A stretch of DNA of 64,000 nt from CALFML01 sp044222245 (GTDB lineage Bacteria; Myxococcota_A; Polyangia; Palsa-1104; JAEUJZ01), in assembly GCA_044222245.1 (NCBI GenBank), contig JBGANQ010000001.1:1-64000 (forward strand). Reading direction: 5' to 3'. Positions 46,194 to 54,615 of the stretch are shown here, in pieces. Position 1 is the stretch's first letter; each line of letters opens with the position of its first letter. The position numbers and the translations under genes are program-made. The notes beneath the pieces are model-generated. The model saw only the letters and a list, made by a program, of their open reading frames with translations. It did not search any database and had not been told where the DNA came from.

Positions 46194-47456
46194 ATGAAGA
46201 CCCTACTTATCGGCATCAGCGCGCTCCTGGCGGTCTCCGCGGTGCCGCTGCAGAGCAGCGCGCAGGAAGTATCGCCGCAGCCCGTGGCCGGACAAGAGTG
46301 GAACGGCGAGGTCCAGTACGGCGACCCGGCCGCGGCTCAGGCTCAAGCTCAGGCCGAGGCGGACGCCCAGGCTCAGGCTCAGGCCCAGGGCTATGACCCG
46401 GCCGCCGCGGCCCCGCAGGCCTACCCCGAGCAGGGGGAGTTTGGCTACTTCGGTCCGCACCCGCTCCCCTATGATCAGGGCGGCACCTTCTGCACCCAGC
46501 AGGGCCCCCACCAGCACCCCTTCCCGGTGTTCGACTCTCACCTGTTCCGGCAGTCGGGCGGCTACGCCTACTTCGTCGGCGACCCGGCGGACTTTGGCTA
46601 CTCGGAGGGGAGCTACCTGTACGGCGGCAACCACCCGCTCGACTTCATCAGCGGCGGCGGCTACTGCTACTTCGGCTGGCCGCACCGCCACCTGTTCGCC
46701 CCGACGAGCGTGCAGTATATCCTGCAGGGCGGGGCCTACATCTATAACGGCGGCTGGACGCCCGACTACTACGCTCAGCTGCCTCTTTATACGAACTACT
46801 TCTCTGGCTATTACCGCCAGTGGTACTTCGGCAACCGCTACTACTCGCTGCGTCCCCAGCACGCCTACATCGGCTGGGGTTGGCACCGGCCGTACGTGCA
46901 GAACTGGGGTCCCCGCTATGGTGCGCCCGGCTACCGGGGGCCGGTGTACCGTCCTGGCTTCGGCGGTCCGGTCTACCGCGGTCCGGGGTACGTAGGCGCC
47001 GGCTATCGGCCCGGTTACGGCGCTCCGGTCTATCGCGCTCCCGGCTACGGCGCTCCGGTCTATCGGCCGGGCTATGGCGCTCCGGTCTATCGGCCGGGCT
47101 TCGGCACTCCGGGCTATCGGCCGGGCTTCGGCGCTCCGGGCTACGGCGCTCCCGGCTACCGGCCGGGCTTCCAGGCGGCGCCAGGCTACCGTCCCGCGCC
47201 GGTGTATCGCCCCGCGCCGGCGTATCGCCCCGGGCCGGCGTATCAGTCGGCTCCCGCGTATCGCCAGGCCCCGGCGTTCCACCAGGCCCCGGCATTCCAC
47301 CAGGCCCCGTCCTTTAACCGTGGCCCGTCCTTTGGCGGCGCACCCCACGGCTTCTCCGGTGGTCACGCGGCGCCCTCTTTCGGCGGCGGCGGTCACTTCG
47401 GTGGCGGCGGTGGTCACTTCGGCGGCGGCGGCGGTCACTTCGGCGGTCGTCGCTAA
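46194..47456 (+). CDS. Secreted Tyr/Pro/Gly-rich repeat protein
   Basis: 420 aa from the ATG at 46194, preferred over the ATG 6 bp earlier because AGGAGG is then 6 nt away instead of touching. A signal peptide (LLIGISALLAVSAVPLQSSA) is followed by an Ala-Gln repeat (AQAQAQAEADAQAQAQAQ), a Tyr/His/Phe-rich domain with GGYCYFGWPHRHLFAP and YYRQWYFGNRYYSLRP (about 80-240), and then tandem PVYRPGYGA-type repeats (about 245-350). It ends in Gly-rich GGGGHFG units. The aromatic-Gly repeats suggest an extracellular structural or adhesive material. No enzyme motif; family not recognised. Confidence 0.78.
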   Translation: MKTLLIGISALLAVSAVPLQSSAQEVSPQPVAGQEWNGEVQYGDPAAAQAQAQAEADAQAQAQAQGYDPAAAAPQAYPEQGEFGYFGPHPLPYDQGGTFCTQQGPHQHPFPVFDSHLFRQSGGYAYFVGDPADFGYSEGSYLYGGNHPLDFISGGGYCYFGWPHRHLFAPTSVQYILQGGAYIYNGGWTPDYYAQLPLYTNYFSGYYRQWYFGNRYYSLRPQHAYIGWGWHRPYVQNWGPRYGAPGYRGPVYRPGFGGPVYRGPGYVGAGYRPGYGAPVYRAPGYGAPVYRPGYGAPVYRPGFGTPGYRPGFGAPGYGAPGYRPGFQAAPGYRPAPVYRPAPAYRPGPAYQSAPAYRQAPAFHQAPAFHQAPSFNRGPSFGGAPHGFSGGHAAPSFGGGGHFGGGGGHFGGGGGHFGGRR

Positions 47457-47621
47457 CTCGGCGGGGGCTTGTCCCCCGCTTCCCGCTCCCGCCTCCGCTT
47501 CCAGCTTCCGCTTCCGCTTCCGACTCCGCTTCGCGCTTGCCGCTTTTCGGTCTACCCGCCCACGCGGGCGCTGCTCGCCGGTCCGCCCGCAGCCAGCGCC
47601 GACTCCCCTGCCCCTTTCCGC

Positions 47622-47915
47622 TTATAGAGCAAAGTTGCCGCCGCTATCGCCGCGCCCGAGCTTCTCCCGCAGCGCCCGCGCATCGGCTTCCGGCGGCGCT
47701 GCGATGCTGCGGACGGCGAGCTCCAGCCAGCCGCCCTCGTGGGCGTCTTTAGGCAGCGCGGTCACCGGCAGGTGAAAGGTCCGCCACTCCCCCTGCTCGT
47801 CTTTAAGGAGCAGCCGGGCGACCCCCGCTTCGACTCCATCAACGAAGGCCTGGCTGAGGCGCGGCTCGGCGGGCGCCGCCGGCTTGGACTTGGCTTCCGG
47901 GGTGGTCTGGGTCAT
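47622..47915 (-). CDS. DUF3006-like protein
   Basis: 97 aa from the ATG at 47915, overlapping the stop of the ComEC-like gene by 4 bp. After a Lys/Pro-rich N-terminus the segment AFVDGVEAGVARLLLKDEQGEW with FHLPVTALPKDAHEGGWLEL has the small beta-barrel pattern of DUF3006 proteins. DUF3006 genes often sit directly next to ComEC-type metallo-beta-lactamase genes, as here. Role unknown. Confidence 0.72.
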   Translation of the reverse strand: MTQTTPEAKSKPAAPAEPRLSQAFVDGVEAGVARLLLKDEQGEWRTFHLPVTALPKDAHEGGWLELAVRSIAAPPEADARALREKLGRGDSGGNFAL

Positions 47916-49093
47916 GGGTGGCAGTCTTCCGCGGGTCGGCGCCCGCTGGCAAGGGCGGCCTCGCGGGTGGCAAAGTGCAAGAGGTTGGCTGGGGTGATCC
48001 GCTGCGCGCCCTTGCAGTCGCTGCGGTGGAACACCGGGGAGAGCTTGCTGGCGACGTAGTCGATCCCGGCCGCCGGCGGCCCCGGGCTCGCCAGCGGGGG
48101 AGCGCTCGGTCGACCCGCTGCTGGCGGCGCCGCAGCCGACTTGGCCGGGCCGCTGCCGGCCTTGTCGATCTGCCACGGCTGGCCATCGCGGCTGCGCACC
48201 GTCACCTCGCCGTCCAGGTCGGTGCGCAGCACCCGCGCGCCGACCTGACCGAGCCGCGACAGGGCCTCGGGCGTCGGGTGCCCGTAGTCGTTGCCCGTCC
48301 CGACGCTGATGACGGCGATCTGCGGCGCCACCGCCTGCAGGAACGGCAGAGTCGACGAGAAGCGACCGCCGTGGTGGGCAACCTTGAGCAGCTCGGCCCG
48401 CAGCGGCACCGCCGCCGCCGCCCGGGTCGCGCCGGCCGCGGTGGACTGTCCGAGCAGCCAGCGCTCGGTCTCGGGCTCGGCATCGCCGGTAAACAGCGCG
48501 CTGCGGCCCTGCCAGGTGAGCCGTGCCAGGACCGAGTTGGCGTTGACGTCCGAGCGGGTATTGGTCAGCCAAGGCGAGGGCGGCCCGAGCAGCGTCAGCA
48601 GCGCCCCGCCGCCAAGGTCGATCTGCCGCCCCGCCGTCGCCCGCTTCACCTCCACCCCGCGCCCCGCAAGGACGCTCAGCAGCCCCGCGTAAAGCGGCGA
48701 GGTTGAGGGATAGCCAGAGTCGAGAAACACCCGGATCGGCACCGCCGCCGCCACCTTCTTGAGGCCGCCCAGGTGATCGGCGTGCGGGTGGGTGAGGATG
48801 ACCAGGTCGAGCCCGGTCACGCGGTGCGCCGCCAGCGCCGCCACCAGGCGCTCTCCCGCTTCGGGCGGACCTCCGTCGATGAGCACCCGCTTGCCGGTCG
48901 GCGAGACGATCAGCGCCGAGTCGCCCTGGCCAATGTTGAGGAAGGAGATCGCCAGCTCTGCCGCCCGGGCGCTGGACAGCGGCGCCGCGCAGAGCCCCAG
49001 CAGCGCGAGCAGCAGCGCGAGCAGCAGCGGTCGGCTCCGACGAGAGAGCGGGCCGAACAAGACAGACCATCGTGACAGTCGCGAGCGCAACAC
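47912..49093 (-). CDS. Secreted ComEC/Rec2-type metallo-beta-lactamase with Ada-like metal-binding tail
   Basis: 393 aa from the GTG at 49093. After a signal peptide (LLLALLLALLGLCAAPLSSARA), residues 47-300 form a metallo-beta-lactamase fold as in the C-terminal domain of ComEC: FLNIGQGDSALI, the zinc motif THPHADHLGG (about 101-110), LFTGDAE and KVAHHGGRFSS. The last 50 residues (YVASKLSPVFHRSDCKGAQ, AALASGRRPAEDC) match the small Ada-type metal-binding repeat seen in secreted nucleases. The membrane channel of ComEC is absent. Likely an exported phosphodiesterase or nuclease, not DNA uptake itself. Confidence 0.85.
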   Translation of the reverse strand: MLRSRLSRWSVLFGPLSRRSRPLLLALLLALLGLCAAPLSSARAAELAISFLNIGQGDSALIVSPTGKRVLIDGGPPEAGERLVAALAAHRVTGLDLVILTHPHADHLGGLKKVAAAVPIRVFLDSGYPSTSPLYAGLLSVLAGRGVEVKRATAGRQIDLGGGALLTLLGPPSPWLTNTRSDVNANSVLARLTWQGRSALFTGDAEPETERWLLGQSTAAGATRAAAAVPLRAELLKVAHHGGRFSSTLPFLQAVAPQIAVISVGTGNDYGHPTPEALSRLGQVGARVLRTDLDGEVTVRSRDGQPWQIDKAGSGPAKSAAAPPAAGRPSAPPLASPGPPAAGIDYVASKLSPVFHRSDCKGAQRITPANLLHFATREAALASGRRPAEDCHP

Positions 49094-49345
49094 CCCACCA
49101 CACTACAGGCAAGGCGGGGGACCGCGGCGGCCGGGGCCGGGCGGGCGCAGCTGCTGCCAGGTCCGCGGAATCTCTTGGCTTTTCGCTAGGCAGGGTCATG
49201 GCAGAGCAGGGTTGTCGACTGCCCGCGGGAAAAGTTGCGCCTGGCTCGGTCTCTACCGGCCCGGCCGGACGCCGGCCCAGCCGGACCGCCAATTTTTCTG
49301 CCTGACCCCAGCGCGAGTTTTGTTATGTCTGAGCCCGGAGGACCG

Positions 49346-49531
49346 ATGTTAAACCCCGACCTGCTGGCCATCCTGCGCTGTCCCAAGTGCCGCGGCACCC
49401 TGACCGAGCGCAGCGCCCCCCCGAGCCTGTTGTGCGCAAGCTGCCGCCTGAGCTACGCCATCGAGGACGGCATCCCCAACCTGCTGCTCGACGAGGCCAA
49501 GCCGGTGACTGCCGCCGCCGAGCTGACCTGA
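49346..49531 (+). CDS. Trm112-like zinc-ribbon protein (YcaR family)
   Basis: 61 aa from the ATG at 49346, with GGAGG 5 nt upstream; an earlier ATG at 49325 lacks one. MLNPDLLAILRCPKCRGTL, LLCASCRLSYAIEDGIPNLL is the standard Trm112/UPF0434 pattern with two CxxC pairs. Such proteins act as zinc-binding activators of methyltransferases or have unknown housekeeping roles. Confidence 0.9.
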   Translation: MLNPDLLAILRCPKCRGTLTERSAPPSLLCASCRLSYAIEDGIPNLLLDEAKPVTAAAELT

Positions 49532-49595
49532 GCGCCGCCGGCGCGCTGGCGGCGCCAGGTCAAGCGGCAGCCCGACGGCGGACCGGTGCAATTTC

Positions 49596-49623
49596 TTGCC
49601 TTTTCCGCTCATTATCCTACATT
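49596..49623 (+). promoter_or_regulatory. Promoter for leaderless PilZ gene
   Basis: TTGCCT (49596-49601), 16-nt spacer, TACATT (49618-49623). The ATG at 49630 follows 6 nt later, implying a leaderless mRNA. Confidence 0.45.
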
Positions 49624-49629
49624 GCATAC

Positions 49630-50076
49630 ATGGATCGTTGGTCGGCGAACTCCTCGGATGCGCCCGTGCCGCCGCTCGATGCGCCGCGGCCCGAGCGCCG
49701 TCGCAGCCGCACCGAGCGGCGGTCCTCGCAGCGCCAGCCGCTGCGGGTCGCCGTCCGTCAGCTGGTCATGAACCAGGATCGCGACGCCGCCGAGCCGCCG
49801 AGCCTGGCGCTGGCGCAGTCCTCCGACCTCGGACTCGGCGGCATGCGCCTGTGGCGCCGCTGCAGCGCCGACGATCCGGTGCTGCCCGCGCACACCCTGG
49901 TCGAGCTGGCGTTCGAGCTGCCGGGCACGCGCGAGCTCGTCGAGCTCCGCGGCGAGGTGGTGTCCGACGAGCCGCAAGGCGAGGGCCGCGAGTACCGGGC
50001 TACCGGCGTGCGCTTCTTCGAGCTCTCCCCCGAGGTGCAGCAGCGCCTGCGCACCTTCCTCAAAGACCCGCCCTAA
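49630..50076 (+). CDS. PilZ-domain protein
   Basis: 148 aa, soluble. PilZ signature: RRSSQRQPLRVAVRQL near 28-43 (the Arg-rich switch) and SSDLGLGGMRLWRR near 65-78, the second block that replaces the canonical D/NxSxxG with DLGLGG. PilZ proteins bind cyclic-di-GMP; the changed second motif leaves it open whether this one does. The C-terminus contains ATGVRFFELSPEVQQRLRTF as in many PilZ domains. No ribosome-binding site is visible, in keeping with the leaderless promoter. Confidence 0.82.
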   Translation: MDRWSANSSDAPVPPLDAPRPERRRSRTERRSSQRQPLRVAVRQLVMNQDRDAAEPPSLALAQSSDLGLGGMRLWRRCSADDPVLPAHTLVELAFELPGTRELVELRGEVVSDEPQGEGREYRATGVRFFELSPEVQQRLRTFLKDPP

Positions 50077-50091
50077 TCAGGCGCCGACCGC

Positions 50092-50187
50092 CTAGCGGGC
50101 TGAGGCAAACGTAGCGAGCGGCCCGAGCGCGCCGCGAAGCCTCGGCGCTGCCAGCAGGGCCGGACCGCGAGCTCGGGTCGCGTAGTA
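50092..50187 (+). repeat. Intergenic conserved-end element, copy A
   Basis: Starts CTAGCGGGCTGAGGCAAA, then CGTAGCGAGCGGCC, has a variable middle, and ends GGCCGGACCGCGAGCTCGGG followed by TCGCGTAGTA. Both ends match copy B at 18928-19037. The end hairpin (GACCCG / CGGTC with one bulge) is conserved in position. It lies 15 bp past the PilZ stop and in the same orientation. Confidence 0.75.
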
Positions 50188-50299
50188 GACATCATGTCCT
50201 GAGGACACCCCAGGGTATGGATGTGAACCGACGAACTCCGGGGAAAATATTTTCCCGTCTGAGAGCGGTCCGCTTCCAGAGCAGCTTTGCCTCAGCCGG

Positions 50300-52213
50300 C
50301 TACGGCGCGCCCTGCTGGGCCAGGACGGCAGCGGTGGTGATGGCTACCTTGGCGATTTCGGCGGCGTAGGCGAGATCGAGGTGCTCGGCCGTGTCGTTCA
50401 GGTCGTGGTAGCCGCCGCGCGCGGTCTGGTAGCGGTTCATCACCTCGTTGAACAGGACCGCCGGGAAGCCGGCCTCGGAAAAGATGAGGCCGTCGGTGTT
50501 GTACAGGTAGTTGCGCAGGTCGGCGAGCGGTCGCAGCTGCGGCGCAAGGGTCGGCGCCGCGCGCTCGGTCAGGCTGCGGGCCAGCTGCGCCAGCCGCACC
50601 GACGCCGCGCCCGCTGCGTAGAGGCCACCGGGGCTGAGCTGGAAGTGGCGCCCCGACGCGGGGCGGTGACCGATCATGTCCAGGAGCAGCAGCCCGGCGA
50701 TCGCCTGGCGGCGCCGCAGCAGCTCTTGCACGAAGGCGCGGGCGCCGAGGTCGTCGGCGGGAAACTCCTCACCGGTCAGGTGGACGAGCCAGATGTCGTG
50801 CTCGCGCGGCAGCTCGGCCAGGACCTCGGCGGCGCGCAGCAGTGCCGCGGTGGCGCTCACGTTGTCGTCGGCACCCGGGACGCTGCGGCGCTGGCCGGTG
50901 CGGGCGAAGGTCACCTCACACAGGGCAGTGTCGATGTGATCGGCCAGCAGCACCGGTCGGTTGGCGGTGGACTTTTGGCCGCGCAGGATGGCGATGAGGT
51001 TGCTCTGCGGCAGGCCGCGCCAGGTGAAGCGCTGCCGCTGCACCGCAAGACCCAGCTTCTGGTAGCGCTGCTCCAGAAACTGCAGCAGCTCTTCGAGCTG
51101 GCTCTGCGGATCGGCGCTGCTTTTGCGGCGCAGCCACACCGGCCGCGGCGGGTCGCCAAGCTGCAGCGGCGCCGCTCCGCTTAGCGCCCGCACGTCCTCG
51201 GCGTAGGCGGCGGCGAAGCGAGCGGGGAACTTGGGCAGCTGCACCGCCGCGCCGAGGCTCGGTGCCGGGGCCGTGACCGCCGGTAGGGCGACCCAGCTCA
51301 GCGCGTCCGGCCACAGGAGCTTGCCGCTCGCCGTTACCCGCAGCACGAACGTCAGCGCGTGCTCCTGCAGGCGCGGCGGTGGTGGCAGCGCCTGGCAGCG
51401 CAGCGCCTGCTGCTGGTCACGGCTCGCCGCCCGCAGGTGCTGGCGCTGCGCCCCGAGCTCGCTGCTCGGCAAGAAGGCCGCCAGCGCCTGCGTGCCGTCC
51501 GCGGTCGTCCACACGCACTCGGAGAAGCGCGGCTTGCTGTACAGGCTCGGGGCGAGCAGGAAATCGTCGACCAGCGCCGCCAGCTCGGCGGGCTGGGACG
51601 GGTCGAGCCGCTCGGGCAGGATGAGCGGCGGGGGGCCGCCCGGGTCGTCCGCCTGCTCCCCGGCGAGCGAGCGGTCGAGCCAGCGCCAGGGGAGGTCGCC
51701 GCGCGACCGCCAGCGGCTCACCACCCAGGTCAGCCGGCCGGCGTCGTTCTGCGTCGGCCAGGCCTCAAACTCCGCCGGCCCGGCCCGCAGCCGCCGCTGC
51801 AGCCGGGGCAGCTGCGACTCGGCCAGCGCCTTGAGCGGCAGCGGGACTTTGGGCAGCGGCTCGGCGCGGTCGTATAGGACCTGCTCGGCCGGGCTCGCCC
51901 CCAGGTGCAGCGGCTGGCGCTGCTCGGAGTTGGCTTCCAGGCGCTGCCAGCTCGGCCCGACCGGCAGCAGCTCCCCCAGGCTCAGGTAGTCCAGGCGGCG
52001 CGGCCGCCCCTGCCACAGCGGCGCGCTGGCGGACGGCGCCGGCAGCGCGGCCAGCGCCGTGGGAACCGCGAGTGTCGCGGCGGCCGCCGGGTCCGCCACG
52101 CTCGCGCTGCCCACCGGCGCCGCCGCCCCGCGGCCCGGACCCAGCAAAAGCCCCGCCAACAAGCCCGCCAGCGGCGCCCGCCAGCGACAGCACAATTGAG
52201 CGTTGGCATTCAC
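50300..52213 (-). CDS. Secreted M28-family zinc peptidase
   Basis: 637 aa from the GTG at 52213, where RAPLAGLLAGLLLGPGRGAAA acts as a signal peptide; longer forms would run into the divergent gene. The N-terminal 330 residues are unrecognised. Residues 370-630 carry the M28 di-zinc aminopeptidase motifs: LLADHID (His, Asp), VPGADDNVSATAALL (bridging Asp), LTGEEFPADDLGAR (Glu pair), LLLDMIGH, and YHDLNDTAEHLD (final His). Probably releases amino acids from extracellular peptides. Divergent from the S58 peptidase, sharing a -10 region. Confidence 0.87.
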   Translation of the reverse strand: MNANAQLCCRWRAPLAGLLAGLLLGPGRGAAAPVGSASVADPAAAATLAVPTALAALPAPSASAPLWQGRPRRLDYLSLGELLPVGPSWQRLEANSEQRQPLHLGASPAEQVLYDRAEPLPKVPLPLKALAESQLPRLQRRLRAGPAEFEAWPTQNDAGRLTWVVSRWRSRGDLPWRWLDRSLAGEQADDPGGPPPLILPERLDPSQPAELAALVDDFLLAPSLYSKPRFSECVWTTADGTQALAAFLPSSELGAQRQHLRAASRDQQQALRCQALPPPPRLQEHALTFVLRVTASGKLLWPDALSWVALPAVTAPAPSLGAAVQLPKFPARFAAAYAEDVRALSGAAPLQLGDPPRPVWLRRKSSADPQSQLEELLQFLEQRYQKLGLAVQRQRFTWRGLPQSNLIAILRGQKSTANRPVLLADHIDTALCEVTFARTGQRRSVPGADDNVSATAALLRAAEVLAELPREHDIWLVHLTGEEFPADDLGARAFVQELLRRRQAIAGLLLLDMIGHRPASGRHFQLSPGGLYAAGAASVRLAQLARSLTERAAPTLAPQLRPLADLRNYLYNTDGLIFSEAGFPAVLFNEVMNRYQTARGGYHDLNDTAEHLDLAYAAEIAKVAITTAAVLAQQGAP

Positions 52214-52231
52214 GGGCGGCAACGGTATCAC
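52203..52231 (+). promoter_or_regulatory. Rightward half of a bidirectional promoter (S58 peptidase)
   Basis: TTGGCA (52203-52208), 17-nt spacer, TATCAC (52226-52231). ATG follows 7 nt later. The -10 overlaps the leftward -10. Confidence 0.5.
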
Positions 52232-52252
52232 TTCAGCGATGCCTGCAGTCAA
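52225..52252 (-). promoter_or_regulatory. Leftward half of a bidirectional promoter (M28 peptidase)
   Basis: Minus strand: TTGACT (52247-52252), 16-nt spacer, TGATAC (52225-52230). The GTG start is 11 nt further on. It shares all but one base of its -10 with the rightward promoter. Confidence 0.5.
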
Positions 52253-53483
52253 CCGCGCCCTGGAGACAGCTCGCTCGCGAGTCTCCGCCCTCATCCTCGC
52301 CGGGGCTGTCTTCAGCCTGGCGGCGCCGCCTGCCGCTGCCAAGCCGCGGGCCCGCGAGCTCGGCGTTCCCTTTGAGGGCACGCCCGGCCGCTATAACGCC
52401 ATCACCGACGTGCCGGGGGTCGAGGTCGGCCAGGTCACCCTCATCCGCGGCAGCGGCCCGCTGCGCGCCGGGGTCGGCCCGGTGCGCACCGGCGTCACCG
52501 CGATCCTGCCGCGCGGGCACAAGAGCCGCGCCCACAGCGTCGGCGCGGTCGTCTCGCTCAACGGCAACGGGGAGCTGACCGGCAGCCACTGGGTCAACGA
52601 GTCGGGCCTGCTCGAGACGCCGATCCTGCTCACCAACACGCACAGCGTCGGCGTCGTCCATGACGCGGTCATCGCCTGGGGCAACCGCCGCTTCCCCTCC
52701 CCGCCGGGGCTGGAGGCGTTCTCCCTGCCCGTGGTCGGCGAGACCTATGACGGCGTGCTCAATGACATAAACGGCATGCACGTCCGACCCGAGCACGTCT
52801 TCGCCGCCCTGGACGGCGCCCGCAGCGGCCCGGTGGCCGAGGGCAACGTCGGCGGCGGCACCGGCATGATCTGCGGGCAGTTCAAGGGCGGCATCGGGAC
52901 CTCGTCGCGCCTGGTCGACACCTCGGCGGGGAAGTTTACTGTCGGGGTGCTGGTGCAGGCCAACTATGGCCGCCGCAGCGACCTGCGCATTGCCGGCATT
53001 CCAGTCGGTCAGGAGATCCCCGACCTGCTGCCGCTTTATCCGCCGCCGCCGCCGAGCGGCCCGGCCAAAGAAAGAGAGAGCGAGAAGCGCAAGGACGGCT
53101 CGATCCTCATCGTGCTTGGCACCGACGCGCCTGTGCTGCCGCACCAGCTGCAGCGGCTGCTGCGGCGGACCGCGCTCGGCCTGGGCCGGGTGGGCGCGGT
53201 CTCGTACAACTCGTCGGGGGATCTGTTTGTCGCCTTCGGCCCGCCGCAGCCGGAGGCGAGCGCGACCGGCATCGAGCTGTGGCGGGCCCTGAACAATGAA
53301 GAGCTCGACCCGCTGTTTCAGGGCGCCGTCCAGGCCACCGAGGAGGCCATCGTCAACGCCCTGTGCGCCGCCGAGACGATGGTCGGGGCCGACGGCAACA
53401 CCGTCTACGCCCTGCCGCCCGAGCGGCTGCGCGCCCTGCTGATCAAGTACCACCGCGACGCCAAGGCCGGCCGCGCCCCCTGA
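52239..53483 (+). CDS. P1/S58-family aminopeptidase (DmpA-like), probably secreted
   Basis: 414 aa from the ATG at 52239 with a signal peptide (SRVSALILAGAVFSLAAPP). The S58 family: PGRYNAITDVPGVEVGQVTL, HSVGAVVSLNGNGELTG, HSVGVVHDAVIAW, and the autoprocessing site GNVGGGTGMICGQFKGG followed by IGTSSR (about 218-235), where the chain is cut before a serine or threonine that becomes the N-terminal nucleophile. Family members are L-aminopeptidase/D-esterase or beta-aminopeptidases. A Lys/Glu-rich insertion (KERESEKRKDG) near 280 is unusual. Confidence 0.9.
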   Translation: MPAVNRALETARSRVSALILAGAVFSLAAPPAAAKPRARELGVPFEGTPGRYNAITDVPGVEVGQVTLIRGSGPLRAGVGPVRTGVTAILPRGHKSRAHSVGAVVSLNGNGELTGSHWVNESGLLETPILLTNTHSVGVVHDAVIAWGNRRFPSPPGLEAFSLPVVGETYDGVLNDINGMHVRPEHVFAALDGARSGPVAEGNVGGGTGMICGQFKGGIGTSSRLVDTSAGKFTVGVLVQANYGRRSDLRIAGIPVGQEIPDLLPLYPPPPPSGPAKERESEKRKDGSILIVLGTDAPVLPHQLQRLLRRTALGLGRVGAVSYNSSGDLFVAFGPPQPEASATGIELWRALNNEELDPLFQGAVQATEEAIVNALCAAETMVGADGNTVYALPPERLRALLIKYHRDAKAGRAP

Positions 53484-53541
53484 GCCGCGGACCCGGCGGG
53501 CCAGGCGAGGCGTCGCCAAGATGACGATCGTGGCACGGCGG

Positions 53542-53571
53542 TTGTCGGCGCGGCCGCGTCTCTGCTAAAAC
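53542..53571 (+). promoter_or_regulatory. Promoter for leaderless PLP enzyme gene
   Basis: TTGTCG (53542-53547), 18-nt spacer, TAAAAC (53566-53571). ATG at 53578 follows 6 nt later. Confidence 0.45.
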
Positions 53572-53577
53572 GGGCGC

Positions 53578-54615
53578 ATGCTTACGTCCCTGGCGGAGCT
53601 GCCGCGGGTTCACCTGGCGCAGCTCCCGACTCCGCTGCAAGCGGCCCCGCGGCTCCTGCCGGCGCTCCTGGGCACCGAGGGGCCGGCGCTCTACATCAAG
53701 CGCGACGACCTGACCGGGGTCGAGCTCACCGGCAACAAGGTGCGCAAGCTCGAGCTGCTGCTCGCCGATGCCCAGCGGCAGGGGGCCGACACCGTGCTGA
53801 CCTGCGGCGGCGTCCAGAGCAACCACTGCCGGGCGACGGCGCTGGCGGCGGCGCAGCTTGGCCTGCGCTGCATCGTGCTGCTGCGCGTCGATGACCCGGC
53901 GCAGCCGCCGCCGCTCGCCGGCAACCTGCTGCTCGACGCGCTCTGCGGGGCCGAGCTCCGCTTCATCAGCCGCGCCGCCTATAAAGAGCGCGCGACCCTC
54001 ATGGCCGAGCTGTGCGCCGAGCTGCGCGCCCAGGGTCGCACCTGCTACGCGATCCCCGAGGGCGGCTCCAACGCGCTCGGCGCCCTTGGGTATGTCCGCT
54101 GCATCGAAGAGCTGCGCGCCCAGATCGCCGAGCCGCAGCGACCGCTCACCATCGTCCACGCGGCGGGCTCGGGCGGCACCGGGGCCGGGCTGCTGCTCGG
54201 CATCGCGCTGTGCGAGCTGCCGTGGCGGGTCGCGGCGGTGAACGTCTGCGATGACCGCCCCTACTTCGTGCGCCGGGTGCAGGAGATCCTGGATGAGGCG
54301 GCGGCGAGCTTCGCGCTGCCCGCCGCCGCCCGCCTGAGCGCCGCGGGCGAGCAGGTCATCGACATCCGCGACGGCTACGTCGGCCGCGGCTACGCCCTGT
54401 CGCAGCCCGACGAGCTGCGCCTCCTCCGCACCGCCTGTCGCACCCAGGGCCTGGTCCTCGATCCGGTCTACACCGGCAAGGCGCTGCGCGGGCTCACCGA
54501 AGAGCTGCGCCGCGACCGCGCGACCTTCGGCAGCCGGGTGGTCTTCCTGCACACCGGCGGCATCTATGGTCTGCTGGCCAAGGCGGCGGAGCTCGCGGCG
54601 GTTGTCGACTCCTAG
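53578..54615 (+). CDS. PLP-dependent D-cysteine desulfhydrase / ACC deaminase family enzyme
   Basis: 345 aa, fold type II PLP enzyme. Motifs: LYIKRDDLTGVELTGNKVRKLELLL split across about 38-62 with the PLP Lys in GNKVRKLE, CGGVQSNHCRATALAA, PEGGSNALGALGYV, and GSGGTGAGLLLG binding the phosphate. The C-terminal FLHTGGIYGLLAK is the family ending. Members include D-cysteine desulfhydrase, ACC deaminase and L-cysteate sulfo-lyase; the substrate is not set by these motifs. No signal peptide. The following gene overlaps it. Confidence 0.9.
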   Translation: MLTSLAELPRVHLAQLPTPLQAAPRLLPALLGTEGPALYIKRDDLTGVELTGNKVRKLELLLADAQRQGADTVLTCGGVQSNHCRATALAAAQLGLRCIVLLRVDDPAQPPPLAGNLLLDALCGAELRFISRAAYKERATLMAELCAELRAQGRTCYAIPEGGSNALGALGYVRCIEELRAQIAEPQRPLTIVHAAGSGGTGAGLLLGIALCELPWRVAAVNVCDDRPYFVRRVQEILDEAAASFALPAAARLSAAGEQVIDIRDGYVGRGYALSQPDELRLLRTACRTQGLVLDPVYTGKALRGLTEELRRDRATFGSRVVFLHTGGIYGLLAKAAELAAVVDS

